Below are positions 18,998-31,868 of a stretch of DNA of 64,000 bases, one piece after another. The notes beneath the pieces are model-generated. The model saw nothing but the letters and a program-made list of their open reading frames with translations. It did no database searches and had not been told where the DNA came from. Where the stretch lies: positions 39,338,986 to 39,402,985 of the forward strand of contig JBCNJP010000027.1 of NCBI GenBank assembly GCA_039602395.1, read 5' to 3'. Position numbers and translations under genes: made by a program. The stretch is from Deinandra increscens subsp. villosa (taxonomy: Eukaryota > Streptophyta > Magnoliopsida > Asterales > Asteraceae). The stretch's first letter is position 1. Every line of letters starts with the position of its first letter.

Positions 18998-21661
18998 TTT
19001 AATCATAAACAAATCCAAACAAAAATCAATTTATACTTGTGTTATTAGTGGAATGGGACTCCTTAGTGAAATTATATCATACATTACATAAAAAAGATAC
19101 AAGATCAAACTATATGAAGTTGTGACAACTATCAAGTGTTTACGAACATCTTTATTATCAATTTAGCAAACCTCAAAGAAAAACATGAACTTATATTGGG
19201 GTACAGATGTGGGCATGTCGAAGACTAATTAATAGTTGTAACTTCTATTCCAATCAGCTAAGTTTGATATTTTGTGTGCCCAAACATAATAGATAGCTAA
19301 ATTTTGTTGGAGAAAAATCAGTTTGGTTAATGATGAACAAAAACCGAAACTATCACAGCTAGCTCAAAACTCTCGAATGCCATCACAAAATATTTGGTTT
19401 GAAGGAAATTCAAAGCACAGTTTTGATCAGGTTTCGGTCGCAAGTTTTTAATTCTTATAGCACTATACTGTAAAACTATTGTGTCTTTTCATACCTCCAG
19501 CTTTGTACATAATAATGTGGTTTCAATTCCAAATTCCAATGAAGAAGAAAATCGTCTTATATGATCAGATAACATGAACAAAACTGTACAAAAAAACCAC
19601 AACTATAGATAACTGAAACACATAGGAGTTGCCGGTCGAACATGGTCAGCAACTAACTGTCTTGACTTTTAATGCCAACACCATACTTTTCAACAATTGA
19701 AGATTTGAAGGTGGAACTTGACTTTTATCTTCCTTACCTTGGCTGATGAATTACTTCCTTTATGCTTCACATTCCTACTTCACTCTTTCGAACACTTTAA
19801 TTTCCATTTGGCTCCAATCATCTGCAACAAGAAAATAACAAATTTGCAGTACCTTTATTTTTAGAACTCATTGCCATGGCCTTCAAACTCTACAAGTAAT
19901 ACCCAAAGTCCCCCCTCCCCCTTGTTGAAAAATCAAATCTACCAACTGTCATATCTATAACAATTAAGTAACGAAAACGATGCGGTATCTTTTAACAAAA
20001 CATCTAATAAGTTCTTTTGTGTTCATCAAAAAAACAACTTTTTTTTGACTTTGAATGTTTGAAAATAAGCAACTTGTGTGTATGACATCTGACCATATAC
20101 TCAAGATACCAATATAGGGTGATTAATATCAACGGTCTGCCTTTTAAAATTAAACAATTTCTAGTAATTATAGATGAAGCTACATGATGAATTACAGTGA
20201 TATAAAAGGATTACATACTCTTCTCGAATGGAAACATGTCTTCGAGTTGGGATCTAATATCAATAATGATGTAAATTTGGTAAACCAATCTGATTTGAAA
20301 GGTGTAATTATCTGAACATTTTCAACCGAAAAGAACACGGGGCAAAAAGTGTATAAACCGGAACATTACATTAAATTTATGAAAGAGAAGGAAATTAGCA
20401 AACCTTTTGGCACTTGCAGACAACCATCGCATCAAGTATAATTTATTTTACAGCTAAAAACCTAAAACTGAAACATCGAATTTGGGATTCAATATTGTTC
20501 CAATTGGAAAAGATGCAATCTTCATTAATATGATATGGTTTTAGATGAAATATTTTAGCCCACAACTAAAAATTTACTTGGAACAAATTTTAGAAAACGA
20601 TTACCCTAGCCAAAAACGATATTAGTCCACTACTGAAACAAAAATATTCAAAGAGAATCTGAAATCAATATACCCTTGATTATAAGTCCTATGATTAAAG
20701 CCCTTGAGGTGATGTTTATGTGATTCTACTTAGAGATTTGTAATAAGAAACATGAGATTTTGAATCCACATAACAAGCAAAGAAAACCACAGATTTCGAA
20801 TATGAGATGATTCGATAAACAAATCAGCAAATCAAAAACCATGTGTTTACCGAAACATTAGGATCAAAGCAGCTATCTTCAAGCTTCATAGAATAATAAC
20901 ATATATTTGCGATCAAATGGATATATAGGGGAGGCGGAGCAATTGGAAGAATAGGGTTTGGAACGCTCACGGGTCATAAAATTGGATCATAAGATCCGTG
21001 TGAAAATAATATGGGTCAATCGTTTAGGCGGGGAAAAAGTTGAAAAGATACTCCACAAATTGACACTTGACAAATGTTGTAATCATTTATTAGTATTAGA
21101 TTTTTCATTTTTTAAAAATCATTTTAAGGGTTTTATTGGTATTAATTTAGTTTTACATCGTTATCTTTGATTATCTAATTTTGTTTGTAATGTTATATTT
21201 AACTCTAATTTTAACGTTCTTATATACTTTGTCTGTTTACGTTTTTGTTTCTTTATGTTAGAATTTAACAATACAACTGTTTTATATATATATCCATCCG
21301 TCTTATCTCCGCGACCATGTACGAGTAGTAAAATCTTGTTTTGCTTATAAACCATATTTTTATTTGTGTGATTCCATTTATACTATATATATTAGCTCGT
21401 TTATTCCTACGTTTTTTCTAATATAATCTTCTGATCATATTGTGTCTGATGTATTTTAAAGATATCTAGTATATCATTCTAGGTTATTGTTTTAATACGG
21501 TAACCGTTTAGCCACATAACTTTAGAACTTAGAAAGTCTCTTAATTTAGATACAAGAATATAAGACATTTCATAATACATATGTTACCCGTGTCTAATTA
21601 ATGTAATTATATAAGATATACCTATCCGACTCGATGTCCAATTAATGTTTAGATAAGATAT
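18998..21661. other. No gene recognised in 2.7 kb
   Basis: AT-rich, with only short chance frames. It may be the body of the non-autonomous element that ends at 18970, but no 5' boundary was seen. At 21613-21678 the word ATATACCTATCYGAYTCGATG occurs twice, the second copy being the LINE target. Confidence 0.4.
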
Positions 21662-21678
21662 ACCTATCTGATTCGATG

Positions 21679-21995
21679 AACGTCCCGAAAGGCCCCCCTA
21701 CTAAGTCGAAGGTTTGTATGCTCGAGGTGGCCTTCAGGGCTGCTGTTTGGTGTATTTGGAGGGACATGAATGACATCATTTTCAATGGGAAGAAGAGCTT
21801 GGAGGATTGGTGGCGGAGATAAAAGAGTACTAGTTTCTTTTGGGTTTGTTGTAGGGCAAGGATGTGGAACATAACTAGGGATGAATGGTGTTCTTTTTCA
21901 TTTACGTGATGTAATTATTGTGTGTTGGGGCCGGTTGTAGCTTCTTGCTAGCCGGTTTTCCCGTTTTTAATGAATGTGCCGTTAAAAAAAAAAAA
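21679..21995 (+). mobile_element. LINE 3' fragment, 317 bp, with 17-bp TSD
   Basis: Flanks are identical: ACCTATCTGATTCGATG at 21662-21678 and 21996-22012. The fragment retains the LINE ORF2 C-terminal tail (AFRAAVWCIWRDMNDIIFNG) broken by a stop near 21822, a 3' UTR and GTGCCGTT-A(n). A severe 5' truncation. Confidence 0.85.
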
Positions 21996-22324
21996 ACCTA
22001 TCTGATTCGATGGCTAGTTTGTATCCATAATTGTTTACAATCATGCGATTCTTTGGAATCCCATGCACAAATAATTTTTTGTCCCTAAGTTAAAATATTT
22101 CTCAAAATTATACACAATTTTCACGTACATTTCCTAGGCGGCTAGGCCTTATATTAATTGATTGGTTGCAAACTTAATCATCTTTAGCATAGATGGGTTG
22201 TATATATAGGGCTAAAGAATGGTATATATGTAGTGAGGCACCATCATGCATGTAAAATGTCTAGAAAATAATGACGTGCAAATTTGAACGTACCTATTGT
22301 TGTAAAACTCGTCCGAGACGACCG

Positions 22325-22475
22325 GATCAGGGACGGATTTACTAAGGCCTCGGGGGGGGGGGGGGGGGATGGCCACACTGAGATTCATCTATGGAGAAGG
22401 AAATTTTTGATAATTTTAGGAGGCCCCTTTCTAAATATCTTAAGAGGCCTCTTTTTGATGTTTGATTATCGATAA
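22325..22475. other. hAT-like left end with a 17-G homopolymer
   Basis: CAGGGACGGATTTACTAAGG resembles the CAGGGGCGGA hAT ends seen at 47-51 kb. It is followed by 17 G at 22352-22368. No right end is found. Confidence 0.4.
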
Positions 22476-25400
22476 ATCAAGAAAGAGACTGAACCTAAAT
22501 AGATTAATAACTTACTTGCAGATTTTTTTATTAATGGAAGCCATGGAAGCTTCAAGCTTTTGGTAGGGATGAAGTGGGTAAATAAAGAAGTGCTTGGAAA
22601 CCGTGATTTTGGTAATTTAAAACTTACAAGGTGGAGATCATCTGCCGCGCGTTGCGACGGCTCTAGTATTCGCTTTTGTAACCAGTGTTGGATTGTGGCT
22701 CTTCCATTCAGTGTCGTGGAAAGCTACCTAGTTACTATGAAGCTTGAGTCTCACCAACACGAAACATTAGACCATCACAATAAGACTGTAAACAATATAT
22801 CACTGTCATAAAGAAAGCTACATAAATGTAGCTCCAAAAATTATAAACCATCACAATAAGGAAATGAATGTATAGAACACAACACATAATTACAAAGAAA
22901 GAAACATAACGTACAACAAGCCATCACAGATACAAAATGTAAGGCAAGACACATATGACAAAGCATTAGCAAACGGGTCTGAACAATGATGAGCAAACAA
23001 TCATACACATATAAATTGCAACCAAAAGTTGTAGAGGTGGTAATAAAAACCTTAGACATGCATTTACACAAAAGCCACAAAAAAGGATCCTCCATAAGAC
23101 CACACTACATGATTTGTCTCAGCAGCCCTTCCATTGTCCAGATAACCTATCATTGATACCGCGTTCTTCACTCTACATAGCAACTTAAACATTGTCTCGT
23201 GTCACATCGAATCAACCATCCCTAATAACCTTTATATAGATGGTATTTTAATTATTTATTTTATTTAAAAAAAATAATCTCACATAGTCAGACTTAGTTA
23301 TGTTATGAGCAAAAGATAAATAATCTCTCTAACATATGTAGAAAAATAAAAAATACATGTCCAAAACAAAAACCTCTTAACATATGTAGAAAAACAAAAA
23401 TGCATACAACAGAAACCTTTTTTGAAGTTATGCATACTCAAAAGAAAACTAAATTTCTATGTGTATTTATAATAATATTCAAGAGGCTCACTAACCTTCA
23501 AATAAGAACCCCTTCATAAGATAAAAACAGAATACAACACCTGCATAGCGACAAAAAATATGGCTTTAGACATAAGATAAAAGACAAAAACTTAAATTAT
23601 ATAAAAAATGAGGAGACAAAAACCAAAGAAATATGTTGCCAAAAACCATTCCAAGAAACCAACATCAACTTGAAGATCATATACATATATAAACCACATT
23701 CCATTTGATAAAAAGAGGCCGCTAAATATAGGAAATGAAGACAAAAAGGTGTTATCATTAATGTGTAAATAAGGTGTTTAATACACAAAATTGCACTACC
23801 TTTGTCAAAACTATGTGAAATCCTTCTAATAGCAAGAGTATGACTTAAAAGTTAAAAAAGTGAGTATGATAAAAAATATAGATAAACCAAACAATCTTGT
23901 AATAGGAACTGCAAAAGACCCAAATGTTAATGCAGTACTTGAACAAATGTAAATGTTTGAAAATATTTTTTGAATAGATTTTTGCAGGCAAAATAATATA
24001 GCAATGCACAATTAAAGTTTATCACGAGCAAGTTTTAGCCACTTATCAATTAAAGTTAATAAAATTTTTAGTTTTTTGTTTAATGCATCATGGAAATGAA
24101 ATAACAAAAGCTGATGGAGATATGAGATGTTGTTAAATGACTCCTATAAAAATTAGTCACCATAACCATCATTAGCTCCCTCAAATCTTTAAATTTCACC
24201 AAAGAAAAAAATTCCCGAAAAGGTTGCTTACTTGACTTTCTGCTAGTCCCATGTGAATGACCCCAGAAGGATTAATTGTTTCATGATAAGGTTTTCATCA
24301 TAAGCCTTCCATCATGCAAAATATGAGTAGTCTTCTCCATGGGTTTCTGAGACTGCAATCTTTATGAAAAAATCACAGATCAAAAACCATTATCGCAAGG
24401 ATCCGATGGTTCTGAATTTTATATATTATTTCCCTTTATTTTTGTGGGTACCATCAAAGGAAAAATTATTTGTTTTCCAAAATGAAAATACCATTCGAAA
24501 ACCCTGAATCAAAAACATGTGAAAGAACCAATAAAAGAAGCCTCAAGACACAATTATACCTGATCAATGAACATATTGAGGCAATCAAATCTTGGATAAC
24601 CCCAAAAATACAAAGTGTGATAGTTGGCTATTGCTCATATTCCAATCTTTTCCAAGCAAGTTGCATTCATACACAGAAAATGTAGATACATCTAACACAC
24701 CACCATCTTACTAAATAAATTAAGTTTAAACACACACAAAAGATATGTGTGTGTAGTAGAGAATACAACTTCTAAGCATCCTATAAAACCACAGTATACA
24801 ATTTAGAAATCTACCAACAACTCTTGTAAAGGATTTGAAAAAAGATCTCATTTTTTTGAATCATTATGTTCAAATTAATAAGAAATTACATCAAGATAGA
24901 ATCAATTTAGGGCAAAATAGCTTGTTAAACAAATATGCAAAGACAAAAGCTGAAGAAAATAAAAACGTTTTAGGGTTGAGTTGACTTTACAGTGGGGAAA
25001 GTGTTACTGGTGTAGGAAATAAGCATACACGTTTTCCCTACCGCTCCATGCCGACCGCTCATTCTTGACATTTTTCCGGTGACCCTCGCCTGCACCATTG
25101 GCAAGAAACCCCATCAACTACCCTAATATGTCACAACTTTCAAATCTATGTTAAACTTAATTTCCATTGATTGTTGATGAAATTTTGGGAAAAGAAAGTA
25201 CTTACATGCAATTAAGGGAAACATTATCGAATCGTTATCCAAAATCGCGATCAGAAAAGGATCGAGAATTTGAAGGAGGATGAAGCATAGAGTTCCGGAA
25301 GGCTCGATCTAAGTTGGATACCGTTGCAAGTTCCCATTTCTCTCGTCTCAATCTGTATCGACGCTTGCAACAAACCGCTCTTCGATCTGTCTTTTTTCAG

Positions 25401-25804
25401 AGGATGAACCGACGAAGATATGCTCCACCGTGAAAGGCCGCCACCGCATGTGGAGATGAACAAACGAAGATATTTCTTTTCTTTGTGTGTTGAAATGAAA
25501 GAGAAAGCAAAGCTCCCTGATTTTATGGTGATATCAAGAGAGGACGTTTCCCTGATTTTGTGGTGATATGAAGCTTTGAAGGAGATGGATTGAAGCAGAT
25601 GGAGGTTTGGTGAGGTAGGTCGATGGCGTATACATCTGCCGAAACCATGAACAGAAATAACCCTTCTATCAAACATAAAATGTCCAAAATGACCTAGAAC
25701 TACTATTCCTTATCTTCTAAATTAAAGATAGGTAATTCAAAAGAAGGTTTTTACCAAGGGAAATTACAAGTTAGTCCTTTGGCTTTTCACTAGAAGTCAT
25801 GTTA
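22476..25804. other. No gene recognised in 3.3 kb
   Basis: AT-rich, with no frame that resembles a protein. A 141-codon frame at 25251-25676 (minus) has no recognisable motif and is probably chance. At 22644-22666 a GC hairpin (GCCGCGCGTTGCGACGGC) runs directly into CTAGT, a weak Helitron-end candidate. Confidence 0.4.
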
Positions 25805-26007
25805 CTTTTTTTTTCAAACCTAACTTCGAACGATAGAATTTTATTAACACAAAAAAAAAAAAACGCAAACAGCAAGACGCTATACAAGCGGGCACCAAAT
25901 AACAAAACAACACAAAACAAAACAACTACATTAGTTTACAATTGCCCCAATCTATCATGCGTTTACTTCTACTGTCGAGCCATAGTTTGCCCTAGGTTTT
26001 TATGTTA

Positions 26008-26678
26008 TTAATGACTCTCCCAAGTGGAAAATCGCCGCATTTCTTTCCACCCATAAACACCAACACGCGATGAGAATGATACCGTGAACGACCTCCCGTT
26101 TACACACCTTGATATTGGTGCCAAATGAATCCTCAACAGTTCATCAAAGGAAAATGCATAAATTGGAGGTATGTTGCACCATGAAGAGACCCAATGCCAC
26201 ACAACCGACGAGAAGGCGTAGTTGGTGAAGATATGCGAAACTGTCTCCAAGCCATCATTGCAGAACTGACAAAACTCGCAAGAGATGGATATTCCTTTTG
26301 ATTAGCGAGTCCGCGGTGGCAATCCAATTTTTGTTGGGCCCTCCACACGAACAGATTCACCTTGGAAGGCACCAACTGGCTCCAATGTAGAATGAAACTC
26401 TAATCAGGGACCTCCTGGTTACTGATAAGGCTTCTGACCGATCTGATGGAGAAGCCTAAGGACCCCTCATCCGTCCAAGTCCAGTTCCCATTATTCTCGG
26501 CGATCCATCTCTCCATTCCAAGACCGACACAAGACAGTTGATTGTTAACGTGGATAATATTTTTCCAAACACCCGTTATCGAACTTATGCAGGGAAAAAA
26601 ACTAGAAGCATCACCCGCACCGTGGATACCCGAGATGACCCGACGCCACAACCTATTCTCCTCGATCTTAATTTCCAT
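26008..26678 (-). pseudogene. LINE zf-RVT / C-terminal remnant
   Basis: Three overlapping frames carry parts of the domain after the RT: RLWRRVISGIHG and FSIRSVRSLIS; PSKVNLFVWRAQQKLDCHRG; then METVSHIFTNYAFSSVVWHW. This matches the zf-RVT region of plant LINE ORF2, broken by two frameshifts. Confidence 0.75.
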
Positions 26679-26881
26679 AACCCTTTACAAAGAGAGTTGC
26701 TATTAACGTCAGCAAGTTTGGTCAAACCCAGCACCCCTTCTTTTTGCTTAGGCACACCACATCTCTCTTAACCCAATGAACTCTCTTTTTATCCTCCGAT
26801 CCCCCCCCCCCCCTAAAGAAAATTGAATCTGATTTTCTTCAATGTTTGTAAAACCTTCTTAGGCGCCTTATACAGAGAAAA

Positions 26882-28330
26882 CTAGTAAGATGGTAAACTT
26901 TCAAGAACACTTTTGGCCAAAACCAATCTGCCCCCTAATGACAGATGCTTCGCCTTCCAACGAGAAAGCCATTTATCAAATATGTCAACAATGGTCTGCC
27001 AATTAATCCTTTGATTCATGTTGGCCCCCACTTGCGTCCCTAAGTAGGAGAAAGGAAAGCAACCGTCTTTGCATCCTAGAGCGGACACCTTTCTCTTAAT
27101 CTCCTCGTCCTCCACATTCGCCCCGTATAAGGCGTATTTCCACATATTCAAATTGAGGCCTGGAACAAAGTTAAAACAACGAAATAGGCGGATAAGATTA
27201 GCAATGTTAGCACTAGGCCAATTTCCCAGAATGATGGCGTTGTCGGCGTAGAACAAGTGCGAGAGGACGCCCCCCCCCCCCCCCAAGGATCTGAACCCCT
27301 TCAAAGATACCAATGAACCTAGCTTTAACAAACATCCAGTCCAGCGCCTCCATTGCCACTAAAAAAAGATACGAGGATAAGGGGTCTCCTTGTCTCACCC
27401 TCTTGGAACTGAAATTCTCTCGTCGGAGAACCATTGATGAGAACCAAAGCACGAGCAGAGGACAAGATACCATAAACCCACAACATCCATTTATTCAGAA
27501 AACCCATGTACCCGAGGACCGAGTTTATAAATCCCCAGTCAATGGAATCAAAAGCTTTTGAGAAGTCAACCTTAAAGAACATTCCCCTCCCCCTTGAGCG
27601 TTTGAGCCACGAATAAACTTCATTGATGATAAGCGGCCCCTCCACGATGTTTCTGCCCGCCACATAGGCCATCTGGGACTCCGAGATGATAGAACCAACA
27701 CCTTCTTCATGCGCTCGGCCAAAACCTTCTAAATAACCTTAGAAACACAGCCGATTAAACTAACCGGTCTAAAATCCCCAAGATTTTGCGCATCAACAGT
27801 CTTGGGAATCAAGTGGATGAAAGAGGATGCACACCCAGAGGAGATTCATTCCATTTTCATGAAACCCGGACATAATGTGAAAAAAATCGTTCTCAAGCTC
27901 CGTCCAAAAGAATTTTAGAAAATCGAAGTTATAACAGTCTGGGGCCGGAGCTTTATTTGTCCCCATCACATAGCCAAACAGCCTCCTTGATTTCAGACTT
28001 CGTAAAAGGCCTAATAAGAATCAATCCCTGGTCATCGGAAATTTTCTTGATCCTGTAGTCACAGTTGAGAACCAGCCTCGATGAGACCTCACAGCTAAAA
28101 ATGGTTTTAAAATAATTCCAAACAACAAGTTTGATCTCCCCTGGGTCCACCACGCATTCGTTGTTAACCCACAATCCATTGATCCATGTGTTTGCAAGAT
28201 TGGAGTTTATGAAGCCATGAAAAAAGCTCGTGTTGTCGTCCCCCTCGACCGCCCATTTGATCCTAGCTTTCTGCTGAAGATCCGAATGTCTCCTGTTTTC
28301 CAATTCCACAAGCCGACATTTTTTCTCCAC
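26882..28330 (-). pseudogene. LINE reverse transcriptase domain remnant
   Basis: Fragments in order: pre-RT linker (KARIKWAVEGDDNTSFFHG), fingers/palm (AYVAGRNIVEGPLIINEVYS; FFKVDFSKAFDSIDWGFIN), a run coding Gly enlarged by 15 C at 27270-27284, the catalytic box LFYADNAIIL and the thumb (FSYLGTQVGANMN, WLSRWKAKHLSLGGRL). The catalytic FADD/YADD is YADN, losing one metal-binding Asp. At least four frame changes are present, so it is inactive. Confidence 0.85.
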
Positions 28331-28596
28331 CTAGTTACCTAGCTCGGATCCAGTAACATCCCCGGTTTCACTGCATTATTTATCCATCCGAGCACATAAG
28401 GCTTAATTTAAGATCATCAGATTCCTTGAATGAAGAATCTTTATACCTCCCATACCAGTCCTTAACCAAACATTTCACCTCCCTAAGTTTCTGCATGAGC
28501 TTCACGTCAGAAGGAATTCTCCGAACATCCGGAGCACGCAACCGACCCCTAATGATATCAATGAGATCAATCTATTTCAACCAGGAAGAGTAAAAT

Positions 28597-29105
28597 TTAA
28601 AATGGAGAAGGCCCAAAATCCCTGTGGGTCGTTCCAAGAACAAGAGGATTATGGTCAGACCATAGCCGGGGCAATGCCGTTAACGAAGCATGCATTAGGC
28701 CACCGACATGAAAAAAATCTTCACAAACAAGCACCCCGTCCAACTTGCTGAAGTTGACCCCATTCCCGTAAGAGAAGGTGTACCGAGAGCCACCCATTAC
28801 TGTATTAAAAAAAGATTCGCTTCGAAGATAAAATCATTAAAGAGATCTGCCCCGCTGTGATTGAAAGCAGAATTCCTACGCTCCTCTGGTGATCGAACTT
28901 CCTTAAAGTCCCCAATTAAGACCCGCATTTCATCCAATCTCCTCAAAAAATCCAAAAGATTTTGCCACAGAGCACATTTCTCCGATAGCCCTTGCGGGGC
29001 ATAAATATTGATAATATTGAGAGTCAACTGACTCCCCACCAACCATCCAGAGATAAGCAAATTTGTTAAGTTAAACTTAGATACTATAGAAATAATAAAA
29101 GTCAT
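28597..29105 (-). pseudogene. LINE endonuclease domain remnant
   Basis: The frame from 29105 shows LNIINIYAPQGLSEKCALW and MRVLIGDFKEVRSPEER, the central part of the exonuclease-endonuclease-phosphatase fold. The usual Asn of GDFNEVR is Lys here. The next frame (28797-28597) has MGGSRYTFSYGNG, KLDGVLVCEDF and LWSDHNPLVL, the C-terminal catalytic SDH block. The two parts meet at 28797 with a stop between them. The N-terminal catalytic residues are missing by truncation. The 28331-28596 interval is decayed linker of the same polyprotein. Confidence 0.8.
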
Positions 29106-29202
29106 AGCTGTTTACATACAAACAAAACACACACAAATTTGTGTAATATTAAATGAAATGTTTACCATCTCGCGCGTTGCTGCGGGGTTGAATTTGTATG
29201 CT

Positions 29203-29762
29203 GAACGAAAGTTAAAAAGTTAAGAGATATAAAACGTAAAAGTCTAAAAGTCTCGTGATGAAAGTATAAAACTATAAAAGTATACTAAAAACGAAAGTAG
29301 AAAAGTTATGAGTTTCGTGGCCAAAGTAAATGACAACAAAAGTTCAAGTAAAAATCCTTTTAAAAAACGAAATTTAAAAAGTTAAGGGGTATAAAACATA
29401 AAATTCTAATAGTCTCGTGGTGAAAATATATAACTATAAAAGTATACTAAGAAATGTAAGTAGAAAAGTTAAAACTTTCATGGCTAAAGTAGAAGACCAC
29501 AAAACTTTAAAAAAAAAATTTAAAGTTAGAGGGTAGAAAACGTAAAAGTATGAAACGTATGTGGCTAAACTATGAAAACCTAAGGTTTACTATTCCGTTA
29601 AAAAAAACATAGTGTTAAAGTTTAGGGTAGAAAATGTCAATATGCCAAACTCCGTTAAAAAAAAGTGTTAACGTTTAGGGTAGAAAGTGTCAATATGCCA
29701 AACTCTGTTAAAGAAAAAAAAGTATTAAAGTTTAGGCTAGAAAATGTCAAATACTCAAACTT
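29203..29762. repeat. Two tandem repeat blocks (~163-bp x2, then ~57-bp x3)
   Basis: Block 1: about 29203-29350 is repeated, diverged, at about 29365-29510 (shared GTTAAAAAGTTAAGRGRTAT and TAAAAGTATACTAARAA). Block 2: three ~57-bp units from 29595 to 29762 share GTTTAGGGTAGAAAATGTCAA. Just left, at 29169-29187, is a GC hairpin-like CTCGCGCGTTGCTGCGGGG akin to Helitron 3' hairpins, but without a CTAG. Confidence 0.7.
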
Positions 29763-30841
29763 TCATAGCCAAATTATAAGAAATAAAAAGATTACTATTT
29801 AAGTTCCAAATTTCATTGTATATATATATAATTATTATATTAAAAATTCTTTTTAACAATGTGTAAAATATCAAAACTTTTGTATCTATTTGGTAAAAAA
29901 ATGAAATGAATATGAACGACTATAGATAAGGAATTGTTTCAAACAAGTTACTTTTTTATCATATTCATAAATCGCTTTAAAAATATTTAAACAATATGTC
30001 TTCTTTAAAAGATGAATACACACCTTCACAAAATATATATATTAAAACTTAGTTATTGATCACTTTGTGCGATTTGAGGCCACATCATTTTAGTTATAAT
30101 ATACACCATATGTCGCTAGACTAAAAGACCATCGTCAAAAGATATGTGTTAAGGTTAGCATTTTATAAATTCTTATTAGTATTATTAATTTGTTATTATA
30201 ATGTGATAGCTTTTTGGGACTTGAACTCATTTCGTTAATCTAATCGACCCTAATGACCAACTTTAACCGATCGACTGTATTTATGAAATGTTTTTTTTTT
30301 GACCCCGCTGAATAAAAATCCTAGATCCGTCACTGGACCGAGTATTCCCCAAGGACTCCCCCTTCACGCCTAACACTCTCCGAGGGTACTCTTCCGACTT
30401 GAACAAGTACTAACAACTCATCAATCAACCGACTTAGTAGCGCCTAGTGACTTTTACAAACATAAAGGTATCTAATTATTAGTTTGCGCTAAATCCTAAC
30501 CTTATTGTGTGTGTTTTTTTGTTCGCTAGATTCGGTTATACCATAGTAAGTCATGATTATCCTTACCAACCCACTAATCTTTCTTAAATTACATAGGTTT
30601 TCCACATTTTCAAGAAGCTAAATTAAACATTGGGTTATTTGTCTGCACTTTTAAACTTTCATTTATTATCCTTACATGGGCGTCTCCGAGGTTTTGTGTC
30701 TGATGCGAGTTAAAAAAATGTGTCCTTATATATAATATTTTGTATGGATCAACTATAATTGTTAAAATGTGTCCTTACATGGGCGTCTCCGAGGTTTTGT
30801 AACAAGTTTTCTCTTTTTACAATTTTGACTACCGGGTAGTT
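29763..30841. other. No gene; hAT-like right end near 30336
   Basis: AT-rich. At 30325-30337 CTAGATCCGTCACTG resembles the right end of the CAGGGGCGGA hAT family. The sequence just right of it (GAGTATTCCCC...ACTCTTCCGA, 30341-30395) is related to 49190-49230, which also lies right of a hAT end. No gene seen. Confidence 0.35.
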
Positions 30842-31364
30842 GTTTGTGTGACGCCCACTCCCAGACTTGGCACCGGGAGGGGTCACTCATCGGATTTACT
30901 CATGAACACGTGGCACAACATAGATAAGCAGCGGAAAATTTAAAACTTTTATTTATTATAAAGCCAAGTACGTAAAGTAATTGAGATAATTTACAATCTA
31001 TCTATATAGCGACTAACTATATTCGTCTTTATTTATCTACACTAAGCCAACAACTCCAACAGTTCTTCTAATAGCTTGCCCGATCAGTCCCTTATCACGA
31101 GGGCTCCGCCCTTGCTCCCGGACGTCTCACCTATACCTGACATACATATGTTTTTGGGAAAAGGTCAGCTTACGCTGGTGAGTTCTACATTTTAAAACGT
31201 TACCTCGTTTGTGAGGTTAAAACCTTTGTACCTGCAAAATCCCTTTTACAACATTTATCAAGTATAACACATAACAAGTTATAAGATAACATCATAATCA
31301 TACACGTTTCTCTAGAAAACATCTACCTCAATAACTTTTAACTCCTACCCGTACACCTCTATAT

Positions 31365-31590
31365 CTTCTGGTCTCGAATACTGCTCGGGTGACTTTATCG
31401 GAAGCCCCCAACCTCAGTACCGACAACCGCTCCATTTCATCTATACCTTCCCGGTCTCGAATACTGCTCAGGTGACTTCATCTGGAAGCCCCCAACCTCA
31501 GCAACGACAACTGTCCTACATTCCGTTCTTCCAGTTTCGAATACCGCTCAGGTGACTTCATCTGGAAGCCCCCAACCTCAGTATCGACCT
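31365..31590. repeat. Three ~81-bp tandem units inside the solo LTR
   Basis: Units begin near 31365, 31447 and 31528. All contain GTCTCGAATACTGCTC or a variant, GGTGACTT and GGAAGCCCCCAACCTCAG. Confidence 0.85.
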
Positions 31591-31764
31591 TTGTTCACGT
31601 AACTTTAACTCTTTAGACGTTCCATTCTATCGAACATCTCCTTAACCACCACAGTACTACTACCCGCCCCTAGTTAGATATCCAGGTGACTCACGTGTGC
31701 TAATAAACATGATAATGTACTCATATACTGCAACAACTGAACATCCCCCAATTTACCTAGGTGT

Positions 31765-31868
31765 ATGTATACAGGATGTACCAGCGGCGTATCCTCCACA
31801 CTTTCGATATGCCGGGTAACTATACTACCATGCTTGTATACAGGATGTACCAGCGGCGTATCCACCAC
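31765..31868. repeat. Two ~36-bp direct repeats inside the solo LTR
   Basis: GTATACAGGATGTACCAGCG followed by GCGTATCC occurs at about 31767 and 31834, period ~66 bp. Confidence 0.85.

Larger units (their letters stand above)
25806..29105 (-). mobile_element. Decayed L1-type LINE, 3.3 kb
   Basis: The minus-strand order is endonuclease (partial), reverse transcriptase, zf-RVT region, then a 9-T run at 25806-25814 that is the A-tail. The 5' end (ORF1 and endonuclease start) is missing. Possible flanks AGAAGTCAT (before 25806) and AAAAGTCAT (near 29097) match only partly. Many frameshifts and stops. Confidence 0.85.

Noticed and set aside
22644..22667. Helitron 3' end (GC hairpin then CTAGT)
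   Set aside because: The CTAG abuts the hairpin instead of lying about ten bases away; too weak to call.
25251..25676. 141-codon minus frame
   Set aside because: No domain, no neighbouring exon, Ser-rich composition from CT-rich DNA; not distinguishable from chance.
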